Source: Nocardia shimofusensis NBRC 100134 (GTDB lineage: Bacteria > Actinomycetota > Actinomycetes > Mycobacteriales > Mycobacteriaceae). Taken from it: DNA of 64,000 bases. The DNA is taken from the NCBI RefSeq assembly GCF_001613125.1, contig NZ_BDBT01000001.1, forward strand, positions 62,001-126,000, written 5' to 3'. The notes under the pieces are model-generated. The model saw only the letters and a list, made by a program, of their open reading frames with translations, was not told where the DNA came from and did not search any database. A program made the translations under genes and the position numbers. Of this stretch, positions 1-8,283 are shown piece by piece; the stretch's first letter is position 1, and the number at the start of each line of letters is the position of its first letter.

Positions 1-810
1 GCGATCATCCGCACCAACAGCTTGTTCTTTCCCGACGGCGCCTTCGACACCATCCTGATGGTCTGCGGCCTGCTGACCATGCTGGTCGGCATCCTCGGCG
101 CGATCGCGCAGAGCGACATCCGCCGAGTGCTGTCGTTCACGCTCGTCAGCCACATCGGCTACATGATCTTCGGCGTCGCGCTGTCGAGCGCCGCCGGTAT
201 GGCGGGCGCGGTGTACTACGTCGCCCACCACATCCTCGTGCAGACCGCGCTGTTCCTGGTCGCCGGTCTCATCGAGCGCCAGGCCGGGTCCACCTCGCTG
301 CGCAGACTCGGCGGCCTGGCGGCGGCGAGTCCGCTGCTCGGCCTGCTGTACCTGGTGCCCGCGCTGAATCTGGGCGGCATCCCGCCGTTCTCCGGCTTCA
401 TCGGCAAGGTGGCGCTGTTGCAGGCGGGCGCGGACGACGGCGGCGTACTGGCCTGGGTGCTGGTCGCCGGTTCGGTCGTCACCAGCCTGCTCACCCTCTA
501 CGTGGTGGCGCTGCTGTGGGCGAAGGCGTTCTGGCGGCCACGCGCCGAAGCCCCCGAGGGGCACCTCGCGGCGGCGCGACCGCCCACACTGGTGGAGGAC
601 TCGACCGATGTGCTCTACGACGAGCGCGTCGATCCCGGCCGGATGCCCGCGCTGATGCTGCTGTCCACCGCGGGCCTGATCGCCGTCGGCGTCGCCATGA
701 CGGTGTTGGCGGGCCCCATCCTCGGCATCGCCGATCGAGCCGCCGTCGAACTACGTGATCCGGGCGTGTACACCGGCGCTGTGCTGGGCGATCCGCAGGA
801 GTACCGATGA
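1..810 (+). CDS. mnhD: Na+/H+ antiporter subunit D, MnhD/MrpD (5' partial)
   Basis: C-terminal part of a proton-translocating NADH:quinone oxidoreductase-like membrane subunit of the Mrp/Mnh cation/proton antiporter. The frame is open from base 1, so the gene starts upstream of the window. Typical subunit-D stretches are visible: a conserved region around SDIRRVLSFTLVSHIGYM, then YYVAHHILVQTALFLVAG and LGGIPPFSGFIGK, which carry the helix-breaking and ion-pathway residues of the family. About seven hydrophobic segments remain. It is followed by mnhE (4-bp ATGA overlap), mnhF and mnhG, the standard Mrp order, so the identity is firm even though the start is missing. Confidence 0.93.
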   Translation, partial: AIIRTNSLFFPDGAFDTILMVCGLLTMLVGILGAIAQSDIRRVLSFTLVSHIGYMIFGVALSSAAGMAGAVYYVAHHILVQTALFLVAGLIERQAGSTSLRRLGGLAAASPLLGLLYLVPALNLGGIPPFSGFIGKVALLQAGADDGGVLAWVLVAGSVVTSLLTLYVVALLWAKAFWRPRAEAPEGHLAAARPPTLVEDSTDVLYDERVDPGRMPALMLLSTAGLIAVGVAMTVLAGPILGIADRAAVELRDPGVYTGAVLGDPQEYR

Positions 811-1391
811 CCGACGTCGAAGCCATGAGCACCGCCGAGCAGTCCTCCGGACCGTGGTGGCAGCCCAGCCGGGAGCGACTGGTCCGCGTCGGCGTATTGC
901 TGTGGCTGGCCGTGGTCTACACCGCCCTGTGGGGCGATCTGAGCGTGGCCAATGTGCTGGCCGGACTCGCCGTCGGCACGATCGTCATGATCGCGTTGCC
1001 GCTACCGAAGATGCCGGTCACCGGCCGGTTCCAACCGTTCGCGATCGTCCAGGCGATTGTCATCGGCACTTATTACGCGATCGAGTCGAGCCTGCAGATC
1101 GCCTGGTTCGCGCTCCGGCCAGGACCGCCGCCGGTCTCCGGTGTGCTGCGGGTCGGCCTGAGCACTCGCTCGGACCTGGTGCTCGTCCTCGCCACCGACC
1201 TGCTCAACCTGATCCCCGGCACCATGGTGCTCGAGATCGACCGGGCCCGTTGCCTGGTCTACGTGCACGTGCTCGACGTGGGCAGCGAGAAGGCCGTGGA
1301 GAAGTTCTACCGGCAGACCCGCACCCTCGAGCGGCTGTTGATCATCGCCTTCGAGCGGTCGGTCCCGAAGCCGCCCCTACGCAAACGATGA
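807..1391 (+). CDS. mnhE: Na+/H+ antiporter subunit E, MnhE/MrpE
   Basis: Small integral membrane subunit of the Mrp antiporter complex, 194 residues. The first ~30 residues are polar; two hydrophobic segments follow (about residues 30-70), then a conserved amphipathic C-terminal half with RVGLSTRSDLVLVLATDLL and NLIPGTMVLEID, which is typical of MrpE. The ATG overlaps the mnhD stop (ATGA), indicating translational coupling. The N-terminal extension before the first membrane segment is somewhat longer than in Bacillus MrpE. Confidence 0.92.
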   Translation: MTDVEAMSTAEQSSGPWWQPSRERLVRVGVLLWLAVVYTALWGDLSVANVLAGLAVGTIVMIALPLPKMPVTGRFQPFAIVQAIVIGTYYAIESSLQIAWFALRPGPPPVSGVLRVGLSTRSDLVLVLATDLLNLIPGTMVLEIDRARCLVYVHVLDVGSEKAVEKFYRQTRTLERLLIIAFERSVPKPPLRKR

Positions 1392-1403
1392 GGAGGTGAG
1401 CAT

Positions 1404-1664
1404 ATGACCGTCGTCATGACCATCGCGGCCGTGCTCCTGTCGGCCGCCGCCGTGATCACCAGTTACCGCATACTCGCCGGGCCCAGCACGCTGGACCGGA
1501 TGGTCGGCATGGACTCGCTGACCGCGATCTTCGCCTCCGGCCTGGCGGTGTGGGCCGCCTACACCGGAAATACCACGGTGCTGCCTGCGGCGATAGCGCT
1601 GGCGCTGGTCGGCTTCCTCGGCTCGGCCGCCGTCACCCGATTCCGAGTGAGGGACGACCGATGA
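1404..1664 (+). CDS. mnhF: Na+/H+ antiporter subunit F, MnhF/MrpF
   Basis: 86-residue membrane protein with three predicted hydrophobic helices and the MrpF-type sequence YRILAGPSTLDRMVGMDSL after the first helix. A near-perfect ribosome binding site (AGGAGGTG) lies just before the ATG. The stop overlaps the ATG of mnhG. In the Mrp complex MrpF belongs to the small-subunit module needed for assembly of the antiporter. Confidence 0.92.
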   Translation: MTVVMTIAAVLLSAAAVITSYRILAGPSTLDRMVGMDSLTAIFASGLAVWAAYTGNTTVLPAAIALALVGFLGSAAVTRFRVRDDR

Positions 1665-2011
1665 GCATTGTCCGCGACGCGCTGTCGGGCCTGTTGATCC
1701 TCGGCGGTTCCGGTCTGTCGTTCACCGCCGCCATCGCGATCGTCCGTTTCCCCGACTCGCTGACCCGTATGCACGCGGCCACCAAACCGCAGATCGTCGG
1801 GCTGGTCCTGGTGCTCTTCGGTGCGGCGATCGATCTCTACGGCCGCGGCAACATCTGGCTGTTGGCCCTGGTCGGCATGTTCACGCTGCTGACCGCCCCG
1901 GTGATCGCCCATCTGCTCGGCCGCACCGCCTATCGCGAGCAACGTCACCGTGACGGCCTGCTGCGCGTCAACGAACTCGGCAACGCCCTCGACGGCCCCG
2001 AACTCCCCTGA
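1661..2011 (+). CDS. mnhG: Na+/H+ antiporter subunit G, MnhG/MrpG
   Basis: 116-residue last subunit of the Mrp antiporter. It contains the family signature RFPDSLTRMHAATKPQ after the first membrane helix, followed by two more helices. The start is the ATG that overlaps the mnhF stop (ATGA), giving the expected length for MrpG. The operon ends here. The next gene is convergent and only 13 bp away, so little room is left for a terminator. Confidence 0.92.
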   Translation: MSIVRDALSGLLILGGSGLSFTAAIAIVRFPDSLTRMHAATKPQIVGLVLVLFGAAIDLYGRGNIWLLALVGMFTLLTAPVIAHLLGRTAYREQRHRDGLLRVNELGNALDGPELP

Positions 2012-2024
2012 ACACGCACGAAGC

Positions 2025-3383
2025 TCAGCGCGCGGCCGCGACCGATTCGCCGGTGACGTCCTCGCGCTGCCCCTTGGCGAACCAGGTCGCGTGGTATGCC
2101 GCGACCATCCCCGCCAGCAGCGCCAGCACGATCCCGCCTGCCAGGACCGGATGGTCGGCCATCTCCACCGCCAGATAGCGGTAGGCCAGCAGTTGCGCGA
2201 TCAGCAGCGTGGCCCCGCCTGCGACCAGACGCACCCGGAACGCGCCCCAGCCACGCGCGGGATCGCGCAACGCCGAGTCCACGGTCAGGCACAGCACCGC
2301 GCCCGCCACCAGGTCGACGCCGTAGTGGTAGCCGAAGCCGAGAGTCGCGACCAGCGTGGCCACCAGCCAGAACGTGCCACCCCAGCGCAGCACGCGCGGT
2401 GCGGGCGAGCCGTCGGCGTCTCGACGGCTGTGCAGGAACACCGCCAGCGCCCATGCCGTGTGCATCGACGGCACGCAGTTGCGCGGAGTCGCCTCGTCGA
2501 AGGGCATCGCCTCCGGACTGCGATCGATCGGCGGCACCATGTCCGGCCAGTAGTTGCCGACCTGGAATCCCTGCCCGTCCGCGCCGTAGGCGAACATCGG
2601 GCCGACGACCGGGAAGAACATGTAGATCAACGGACCGACCAGGCCGAGCACCAGGAAGGTGCGGACCAGATAGTGGGCAGGCCAGCGACCGGAATCGACC
2701 ACCCGGCGCAACTGCCACGCCGCCACCACGATCGCGGCGACCGGCAGCTCGATGTAGACCCAGTGCAGCACCGCGTAGACCACCGGCCCCAGGGTGTCGA
2801 GCACGCGGCCCATCACCCAGGAGGGGTCGCCGAGGGCGTGGTCGGCCAGCACGACGTACTCGTCGAGGACCTCGGGCGAGGCCGCGACCGTGAGGCTCAG
2901 CCACACGTCGCCGACCTTGGTCGCCAGGATGAGCAGCGCGCCGAGTGCGGCCGCGTGCAAGGCATTGCGCCGTTCGATGCCGCGCCAGCGCAGCCAGGCG
3001 ATCAGCGCGAGCGCGGTGAGGACGAGGACCGGACCGTTGCCGATCGTGGGCGGCTCACCGGCCGCCAGCCGCGCCCCCGCCGCCACCAGGTCGATGGCGA
3101 CCGCCGCGCCCACCGCGATCAGCCTGCGCCGCAGGGAGATTCCGACCAGCGCCAGCAGCAGTCCGGCCCACGGCACCGACATCGACTTCGGGGTGCCCGC
3201 GTAGTCCTTCCACAGGCTCTCCAGCGGCCCCTCGAAACCGCCGCGCATCGCGACGAACTGCAAGGCGATCAACAGCAGCGGCACACCGGCGAGAACGATC
3301 CGCAGCCCGAGACGGGGCGGCAGCGTTCCCCGCGCCGCGTGTTCGTCTGTGGCATTCGGGTTCTCGAGTAGCACGTCGCCCAT
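2025..3383 (-). CDS. Membrane phosphatase of the PAP2 / inositolphosphotransferase-like family
   Basis: About 452-residue polytopic membrane protein with roughly ten hydrophobic segments. The C-terminal half carries PAP2-superfamily phosphatase motifs: RNCVPSMHTAW (Ser-x-His block) and GFGYHYGVDLVAG (His-x3-Asp block), with the catalytic histidines in both. This pattern resembles the Aur1/Ipt1-like PAP2_3 branch. The substrate is probably a lipid phosphate or phosphoinositide-type lipid, which is inference. The start chosen is the ATG beginning MGDVLLENP; an upstream in-frame ATG at 3434 would add 17 low-quality residues. It lies 88 bp downstream of the YbdK-type ligase on the same strand. 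Confidence 0.8.
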   Translation of the reverse strand: MGDVLLENPNATDEHAARGTLPPRLGLRIVLAGVPLLLIALQFVAMRGGFEGPLESLWKDYAGTPKSMSVPWAGLLLALVGISLRRRLIAVGAAVAIDLVAAGARLAAGEPPTIGNGPVLVLTALALIAWLRWRGIERRNALHAAALGALLILATKVGDVWLSLTVAASPEVLDEYVVLADHALGDPSWVMGRVLDTLGPVVYAVLHWVYIELPVAAIVVAAWQLRRVVDSGRWPAHYLVRTFLVLGLVGPLIYMFFPVVGPMFAYGADGQGFQVGNYWPDMVPPIDRSPEAMPFDEATPRNCVPSMHTAWALAVFLHSRRDADGSPAPRVLRWGGTFWLVATLVATLGFGYHYGVDLVAGAVLCLTVDSALRDPARGWGAFRVRLVAGGATLLIAQLLAYRYLAVEMADHPVLAGGIVLALLAGMVAAYHATWFAKGQREDVTGESVAAAR

Positions 3384-3454
3384 AGTAAACGGGCGGTGAA
3401 CGGCGCATCGCCGGGCGACTGAACAACCGGCCACCGATGGGTGCGCCGGTCAGC

Positions 3455-3473
3455 GACCGGTCACGAACCGGTC
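3455..3473 (-). terminator. Hairpin at the 3' end of the YbdK-type ligase gene
   Basis: Perfect 7-bp inverted repeat GACCGGT / ACCGGTC with a 5-nt loop, overlapping the last two bases of the minus-strand gene that ends at 3472. There is no U-tract, as is usual for high-GC terminator-like hairpins. It could separate the sodC-ligase transcript from the PAP2 gene. Alternatively it is incidental, since GACCGGTC is itself a palindrome. Confidence 0.35.
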
Positions 3474-4623
3474 ACTGATCGAGTTCCTTCACCAGCGCGT
3501 CCACGACCGCCACCAGGTCACCCTGCGCGGCCGCGGCCACCTTGCGCTGACGTTGATAGGACGCGCCGCGCTTCGGGATCTCGGCCACGGCGGCGAGTTC
3601 GTCCGCGCAACCGAGCTTCTTCGCGGTCGGCTCCAGCCGGTTCAGCAGGTCCATCAGGTCGTCGGTCACCAGCCGTTCGTTGCTGTCGGCGTCGGTGATG
3701 ACGATGGCGTCGAGCCCGTAACGCGCGGCCCGCCACTTGTTCTCCTGAACGTGCCAGGGCGGAAGGTTGATCAACTGCTCACCGTTCTCCACCCGTGCGT
3801 CCAGATCGACCACCAGGCAGTGGATGAGCGCGGCCAGAGCGGCCAGCTCCGCGCGCGAGGGGACGCCGTCGCAGATGCGGATCTCGATGGTGCCCCACTT
3901 GGGCGCGGGCCGGATGTCCCAGTGCAGCCCGCCGAGGTGGTCGAACACCCCGGTCTTCGTCGCGTCGTGCACGAAATGCTCGAACTGCCCCCAGTTCTCG
4001 AACTGGAACGGCAGGCCGGCCGTGGGCAGCTGCTGGAACATGAGTGTGCGATTGCTGGCGTAGCCGGTGTCCGCGCCCGCCCACATCGGCGAGGACGCCG
4101 ACAGCGCCAGCAGATGCGGATAGGAGGTCAGCAGCGCGTTCAGGATCGGGAACACCTTCTCCCGATGCGAGACCCCGACGTGGACGTGGACGCCCCAGAT
4201 CATCATCTGCCTGCCCCACCACTGGGTGCGCTCGATCAGCTCGTCGTAGTGCGGCGAGCGGGTCAGCTGCTGGGTGGACCACTGGGCGAAGGGATGGGTT
4301 CCCGCGCAGAACAGATCGACGCCGAGTCCGTCGGCGGCGCGGCGGACCTGGTTCATCGTCGAGCTGAGATCTTCGACCGCACCGCCCACCGTCTCGTGCA
4401 CACCGGTGACGAGTTCGACGGTGTTGCGCAGCAGTTCTTTGGTGATCTGCGGGGTGCCGTCCCAGGCCCGCAGATCACCGACGGCGTCGAAGACCGCCGC
4501 GGCGGTATTGGACAGATCCCTGGTGACCTTGTCGACCAGCGCGATCTCCCACTCGATCCCGATGGTCGGCCGGGGGGAACCCCCGAACTCGATGTTCTGG
4601 ACTACCCCGACCGACCCGGCCAT
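3472..4623 (-). CDS. Carboxylate-amine ligase of the YbdK/GCS2 (glutamate-cysteine ligase-like) family
   Basis: 383 residues, the usual length for YbdK-type ATP-dependent carboxylate-amine ligases related to glutamate-cysteine ligase type 2. The N-terminal block TIGIEWEIALVD holds the metal-binding Glu residues. Later blocks include WWGRQMMIWGVHVHVGVSH with conserved histidines and WDIRPAPKWGTIEIRICDG. The physiological substrate is not clear from sequence. It follows sodC by 17 bp, as in the M. tuberculosis Rv0432-Rv0433 pair. Actinobacteria of this group make mycothiol, so a role as the main glutathione enzyme is unlikely. Confidence 0.87.
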   Translation of the reverse strand: MAGSVGVVQNIEFGGSPRPTIGIEWEIALVDKVTRDLSNTAAAVFDAVGDLRAWDGTPQITKELLRNTVELVTGVHETVGGAVEDLSSTMNQVRRAADGLGVDLFCAGTHPFAQWSTQQLTRSPHYDELIERTQWWGRQMMIWGVHVHVGVSHREKVFPILNALLTSYPHLLALSASSPMWAGADTGYASNRTLMFQQLPTAGLPFQFENWGQFEHFVHDATKTGVFDHLGGLHWDIRPAPKWGTIEIRICDGVPSRAELAALAALIHCLVVDLDARVENGEQLINLPPWHVQENKWRAARYGLDAIVITDADSNERLVTDDLMDLLNRLEPTAKKLGCADELAAVAEIPKRGASYQRQRKVAAAAQGDLVAVVDALVKELDQ

Positions 4624-4640
4624 CTCGATCCCCCGTCCGG

Positions 4641-5339
4641 CTACTGGACGACGCCGCAGGCAACCCTTCCGCCCGCATCGCCGGTGGCCAGCGTGGTGGC
4701 GTCCGGACCGGCGCCCCCTTCACGCTGGTATCGATCAGGAATGTTACCGAAGTTGTCGGCGCCCGCGTGGATGATCAGGGCCTTGTCCTTGATCTCGTCC
4801 AGGGTCACCGAGCTGGTGGTGGTGACCAGCTCCGCCGAGCCGTCCGCACGCACCTGCAGCGAGGTCAGGTCGCCGCTGGCCGGATGCGCGTTGTTGCCGC
4901 CGACCTGCAGGTGCCCGCCCGCGGAGAGGAAGTCGCCCGCCGGGCCGCCGGTCGGGGCCACCGAATTGGCCTCGCACTTGCCGACCTGATGCAGGTGCAG
5001 GCCGTGGAAGCCGGGCTGCAGACCGCGGGCCTCGACGGTGACCACGAGGTGGCCGCCCTCCTCGGCGAACGTCGCGGTGCCCACCGAGGAGCCCGAGGGG
5101 TCCTTCAGCTCGGCGGTCGCGCCTGCGGACTCGTGCGCACCGGAGTCCGTGCCGGTGCCGTGATCCTCGCCCGTACCCGTGCCCGCGGGCGCGGGAGCGC
5201 CGGTCCACACCGGAGGCGTCGTTCCCTTGACGTCGCTGGACTCCTGGCTGTTCGAGCAGGCGGCGAGGCCGAAGACCGCGACCGCAAGCACCGGGGTCAC
5301 AGTCCGCCAGGACGGGCGACGAGTTGTGGACGAGGCCAT
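4641..5339 (-). CDS. sodC: Cu/Zn superoxide dismutase, lipoprotein
   Basis: 232-residue secreted lipoprotein that dismutates superoxide outside the membrane. The signal peptide ends in lipobox LAAC. A Thr/Gly/Ala-rich spacer of about 60 residues leads to the SOD domain, with the His ligand pair in [11 protein letters not shown], further His ligands in GGHLQVG and HPASGDL, and [13 protein letters not shown] near the end. The disulfide cysteines are in GKCEAN and GGRVACGV. An AAAGGAG ribosome site precedes the ATG. It begins an apparent operon with the YbdK-type ligase, and a palindromic element lies directly upstream. Confidence 0.94.
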   Translation of the reverse strand: MASSTTRRPSWRTVTPVLAVAVFGLAACSNSQESSDVKGTTPPVWTGAPAPAGTGTGEDHGTGTDSGAHESAGATAELKDPSGSSVGTATFAEEGGHLVVTVEARGLQPGFHGLHLHQVGKCEANSVAPTGGPAGDFLSAGGHLQVGGNNAHPASGDLTSLQVRADGSAELVTTTSSVTLDEIKDKALIIHAGADNFGNIPDRYQREGGAGPDATTLATGDAGGRVACGVVQ

Positions 5340-5350
5340 CGGGGAACTCC

Positions 5351-5377
5351 TTTACGAGTACCGAGTTTACGAGTAAA
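5351..5377 (-). promoter_or_regulatory. Repeated palindromic element upstream of sodC
   Basis: TTTACGAGTA occurs twice, 15 bp apart (5351-5360 and 5366-5375). The second copy extends to a perfect TTTAC-GA-GTAAA palindrome. The element lies 12-38 bp before the sodC start, next to the ribosome site, where a repressor would block transcription. The cognate regulator is not apparent in the window. Confidence 0.5.
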
Positions 5378-5505
5378 GCTGGGTGGACACATTCCGTTAC
5401 CGGTCACGATGATGCCACGCCCGCCACGCCGCTCGGTTGCGGGGCCGCGCGCCCGCGTGCCGGGGATCGCTCGACCCACGCCGCCCGCTCGGTCGCCTGC
5501 CGGAA

Positions 5506-6096
5506 TCAGTTGCCCGTCAGGATCACGACCACGCCGGCCGCTCCGTTGCCGATACCGGGGGTCTTCGGGGCGACCGCGGCGCCGAGCTCGGCGGCGATGG
5601 CCTCGGCCGCCGCCTTCTCGCCCGGCGAATTCCCGTAGTACACAGTCGTTTCGGCGATCGTGTCGGCCGCGTAGTTGTCCGCCCTGACATTGGTCCAACC
5701 GCCTGCTGTCAGTTGATCGGCGGTGCGGCCGGCCAGGCCGACGACCAAGCTGTTGTTGAGCACCTGCACCGGCACCGAGCGGTCGATCGAGGGCACGGGC
5801 GACGCGGGAGGCGCTGCCAGCGGAGTCTCGGGGGCTTCGGTGGTGCTGCTCGCCACAGTGGTGGTCGCCGGGCTCGCGCCCTCGGTGGCGGCCGGCGCCG
5901 CGGTCGTCCTCGGCGCCGCGGTGGCGGGGGCCGAGGTCTGCGCGGAGGTCGCCGGTGCAGCGGATTCCTCGCCGTCGGAATCCGAACTCGACATCGACAT
6001 CGCGCCCAGGCCGGCGAAGACGATGGCCAGCGCGATCAACACCATCGCCAGCGCGCGCAACGGCGGCCCGCCGGAGGTGGGATTGGGGTAGCTCAC
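5506..6096 (-). CDS. Membrane-anchored LytR_C-domain protein (Rv0431-like)
   Basis: 196 residues. A short cytoplasmic N-terminus leads to one membrane helix (about residues 14-32), then a Ser/Thr/Ala/Pro-rich linker, then a C-terminal LytR_C-type domain from about residue 105 (VPVQVLNNSLVVGLAGRTADQL...GW and a YYGN segment). Its place between sodC and the DUF3263 gene matches Rv0431 of M. tuberculosis. It probably sits in the cell envelope; its function is not known to me. The 5340-5505 gap between it and sodC holds the sodC promoter region and no gene. Confidence 0.82.
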   Translation of the reverse strand: MSYPNPTSGGPPLRALAMVLIALAIVFAGLGAMSMSSSDSDGEESAAPATSAQTSAPATAAPRTTAAPAATEGASPATTTVASSTTEAPETPLAAPPASPVPSIDRSVPVQVLNNSLVVGLAGRTADQLTAGGWTNVRADNYAADTIAETTVYYGNSPGEKAAAEAIAAELGAAVAPKTPGIGNGAAGVVVILTGN

Positions 6097-6169
6097 CGTG
6101 CCGACCCTAGTCGCTCCAGCCCCGCACGCGCCCGCATCGGGCCCGCGAAACGCGCGATTGCCGCCGAGC

Positions 6170-6505
6170 TCATACCTGGAAACCGAGACGGCGCGCCGCC
6201 CGTGCCTTCTGCCTGCTGGCGCGCAGCCTGCGCAGCCGCTTCACCAGCATCGGGTCGGCGGCCAGGGCCTCCGGCCGGTCCACCACGGCGTTGAGCACCT
6301 GGTAGTAGCGGGTCGGGGACATGCCGAACAGCTCCCGGATGGCCTCTTCCTTGGCTCCGGCGTATTTCCACCACTGCCGCTCGAAGGCCAGGATGTCGAG
6401 TTCGCGGCGGGACAGGCCGCTGGGATCGTCTCCGTCCGCGCCGCTGCCGCCGCCGGGTAGGTCGTTGCCGATCGCGGAAGGATTCCGAGCCGCTGCGCCG
6501 TCCAT
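6170..6505 (-). CDS. DUF3263 protein (Rv0430-like), possible small DNA-binding protein
   Basis: 111 residues from the chosen ATG (MDGAAA), which has a GAGGGAG ribosome site; an upstream in-frame ATG at 6565 lacks one. The conserved part LSRRELDILAFERQWWKYAG...YYQVLNAVVDRPEA matches the DUF3263 family: an N-terminal helix, then a helix-turn-helix-like segment ending in a basic tail (KRLRRLRASRQKARAARR). The basic tail and predicted fold suggest nucleic-acid binding, but the function is unproven. It is divergent from def and upstream of the LytR_C gene on the same strand. Confidence 0.85.
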   Translation of the reverse strand: MDGAAARNPSAIGNDLPGGGSGADGDDPSGLSRRELDILAFERQWWKYAGAKEEAIRELFGMSPTRYYQVLNAVVDRPEALAADPMLVKRLRRLRASRQKARAARRLGFQV

Positions 6506-6679
6506 CTCGCTCCCTCGCCGAGTGATCTCCAGACGAAAAGTGGGTGCTCGTCCGTCGCGGTTCATTGAACCACGGTGACCGGGGGCACTCCGGGGCCGAA
6601 CCTCGGCGTGTTGCTTACCGGCCGGTAGGTCCGCGCTCCTGGGCCTCCGGTCAGCCGCTGGTCAACCCGACACGGCGGG

Positions 6680-6685
6680 TACGCT
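6680..6685 (+). promoter_or_regulatory. Probable -10 element of def (leaderless start)
   Basis: TACGCT fits the actinobacterial -10 consensus TANNNT and ends 8 nt before the def ATG. No Shine-Dalgarno sequence is present, so def is probably translated from a leaderless mRNA. Confidence 0.45.
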
Positions 6686-6693
6686 TCCCGGTC

Positions 6694-7284
6694 ATGGCAA
6701 TCCTCCCCATCGTGATCGTCGGCGACCCGGTGCTACACAATCCGACCCGACCGGTCACCCAGTCCCCGGAGGAATTGGCGGGGCTGGTCGCGGACATGTA
6801 CGAGACGATGGACGCCGCCAACGGCGTGGGTCTGGCCGCCAACCAGGTAGGAGTGTCGCTGCGCCTGTTCGTCTACGACTGCCCCGATCTCGGCGCGGAC
6901 GGCGAGCCGGTGCGCAGGCGCGGCGCGGTGATCAACCCGGTGCTGGAGACCTCGGAGATCCCCGAGACCATGCCCGACCCGGACGACGACGTGGAGGGCT
7001 GCCTGTCGGTGCCCGGCGAGCAGTTCCCGACCGGCCGGGCGAACTGGGCCAGGGTCACCGGCACCGACGAGAACGGCGACCCGGTCGACCTCAGCGCCGA
7101 GGGCTTCTTCGCCAGGATGCTCCAGCACGAGGTCGGCCACCTCGACGGCTTCCTCTACGTGGACAAGCTGATCGGACGCCACGCCCGCTCGGCGAAGAAG
7201 ACGATCAAGCGCAACGGCTGGGGCACGCCCGGGCTGACCTGGGTGCCCGGCGAGGTGCCCGATCCGTTCGGCCATGACGACTGA
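6694..7284 (+). CDS. def: Peptide deformylase
   Basis: 196-residue metalloenzyme that removes the formyl group from the N-terminal methionine of nascent proteins. All three family motifs are present: [10 protein letters not shown] (motif 1, GxGLAAxQ), EGCLSVP (motif 2, metal-ligand Cys) and QHEVGHLDG (motif 3, HExxH with the two metal-ligand His and the catalytic Glu). The ATG has no ribosome binding site and lies 8 nt after a -10-like hexamer. The 3' end overlaps the acetyltransferase gene by 11 bp. Confidence 0.96.
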   Translation: MAILPIVIVGDPVLHNPTRPVTQSPEELAGLVADMYETMDAANGVGLAANQVGVSLRLFVYDCPDLGADGEPVRRRGAVINPVLETSEIPETMPDPDDDVEGCLSVPGEQFPTGRANWARVTGTDENGDPVDLSAEGFFARMLQHEVGHLDGFLYVDKLIGRHARSAKKTIKRNGWGTPGLTWVPGEVPDPFGHDD

Positions 7285-8248
7285 ACCGGCGCCCACGCCC
7301 GAGATAACACCCGGCCGCCGGGTGGTGCTGCGCTATCGGCTGCCCGCGGGCAGTTCCCCGCCGCTGACCGATGTGATCGGTGAGGTGATCGCGCTCGACC
7401 CGCTGACCGTGCGCGACAGCGCGGGCGTCACCGTCACCGTCACCGCCGACCAGATCGTCGCGGTGCGCGCGGTGGGCCCTCGTCCGGTGCGCACCGGTGA
7501 GATCCGCGCGCTGGAAGCGGCCGCCGCCGACGCCTGGCCCGGCCTGGAATGCGAGATGATCGACGGCTGGCTGGCGCGCGCCGGCCACGGATACACCGAT
7601 CGCGCGAATTCGGCTGTGCCGCTGGGCCTTCCCGGTCAGCCCGCACGGCTGGGCCGGGACGTGCTGCTTCGACTGAGCGAATGGTTCGCCGCCCGCGAGC
7701 TGCCACCGCGCCTGGTGCTGCCCGACCGGCTGGCTCCCGCGCCGCCGGGCTGGCACACCTGGGGCGAGACCCTGGTGCTCGGCCTCGACATCGACAACTT
7801 CGTGCTCCCGCAGGGCCCGTCGATGGTGCGCGTCGCGTCCGAACCCGACGAGGCCTGGCTGCAGATGCACGCCCTGCGCGGGGAGGCGCCGTCCGAGCAG
7901 CCGGTCGCCCCGCCCGATCGCGGCGTGCTCACCGCGGTCCGCGACGGCACGCTCGGCTTCGCCTCGCTGGGGCTGCCCCGCCCCATCGCGATCGCCCGCG
8001 GCGCGCTGACCACCGCCCCCGACGGCCGTCGCTGGGTCGGCCTGACCTGTGTCTCGGTCGCCGCCGAGCACCGCAGGCACGGCCTGGCCGTGCTGGTGAA
8101 CGCGGAGCTGATCCGCTGGGGTCGCGATCGCGGCGCGACCCACGCCTACGTCCAGGTCGCCGCGAACAACGCCGGCGCGCTCGCGCTCTACCGCGATCTC
8201 GGCTTCGTCGACCACCACTACTACCGCTACGCCGCCCCGGCGTCGTGA
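7274..8248 (+). CDS. GNAT-family acetyltransferase with N-terminal SH3-like domain (Rv0428c-like)
   Basis: 324 residues. The N-terminal ~65 residues ([13 protein letters not shown]...[10 protein letters not shown]) form a small beta-rich, SH3-like domain. The middle is an alpha/beta region, and the C-terminal third is a GNAT fold with the acetyl-CoA loop [11 protein letters not shown] and the terminal [13 protein letters not shown] motif. It acetylates an amine of unknown identity. Its place between def and xthA matches Rv0428c of M. tuberculosis. The ATG lies inside the end of def, implying coupling. Confidence 0.88.
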   Translation: MTTEPAPTPEITPGRRVVLRYRLPAGSSPPLTDVIGEVIALDPLTVRDSAGVTVTVTADQIVAVRAVGPRPVRTGEIRALEAAAADAWPGLECEMIDGWLARAGHGYTDRANSAVPLGLPGQPARLGRDVLLRLSEWFAARELPPRLVLPDRLAPAPPGWHTWGETLVLGLDIDNFVLPQGPSMVRVASEPDEAWLQMHALRGEAPSEQPVAPPDRGVLTAVRDGTLGFASLGLPRPIAIARGALTTAPDGRRWVGLTCVSVAAEHRRHGLAVLVNAELIRWGRDRGATHAYVQVAANNAGALALYRDLGFVDHHYYRYAAPAS

Positions 8249-8283
8249 CCCCGGCACCACCGGCGGTGAGGAAGGCTCTTCTC

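Noticed and set aside
1950-3371. Long open frame on the plus strand opposite the PAP2-like gene
   Set aside because: It is Arg/Pro/Gln-rich without motifs and is a high-GC shadow of the minus-strand membrane protein.
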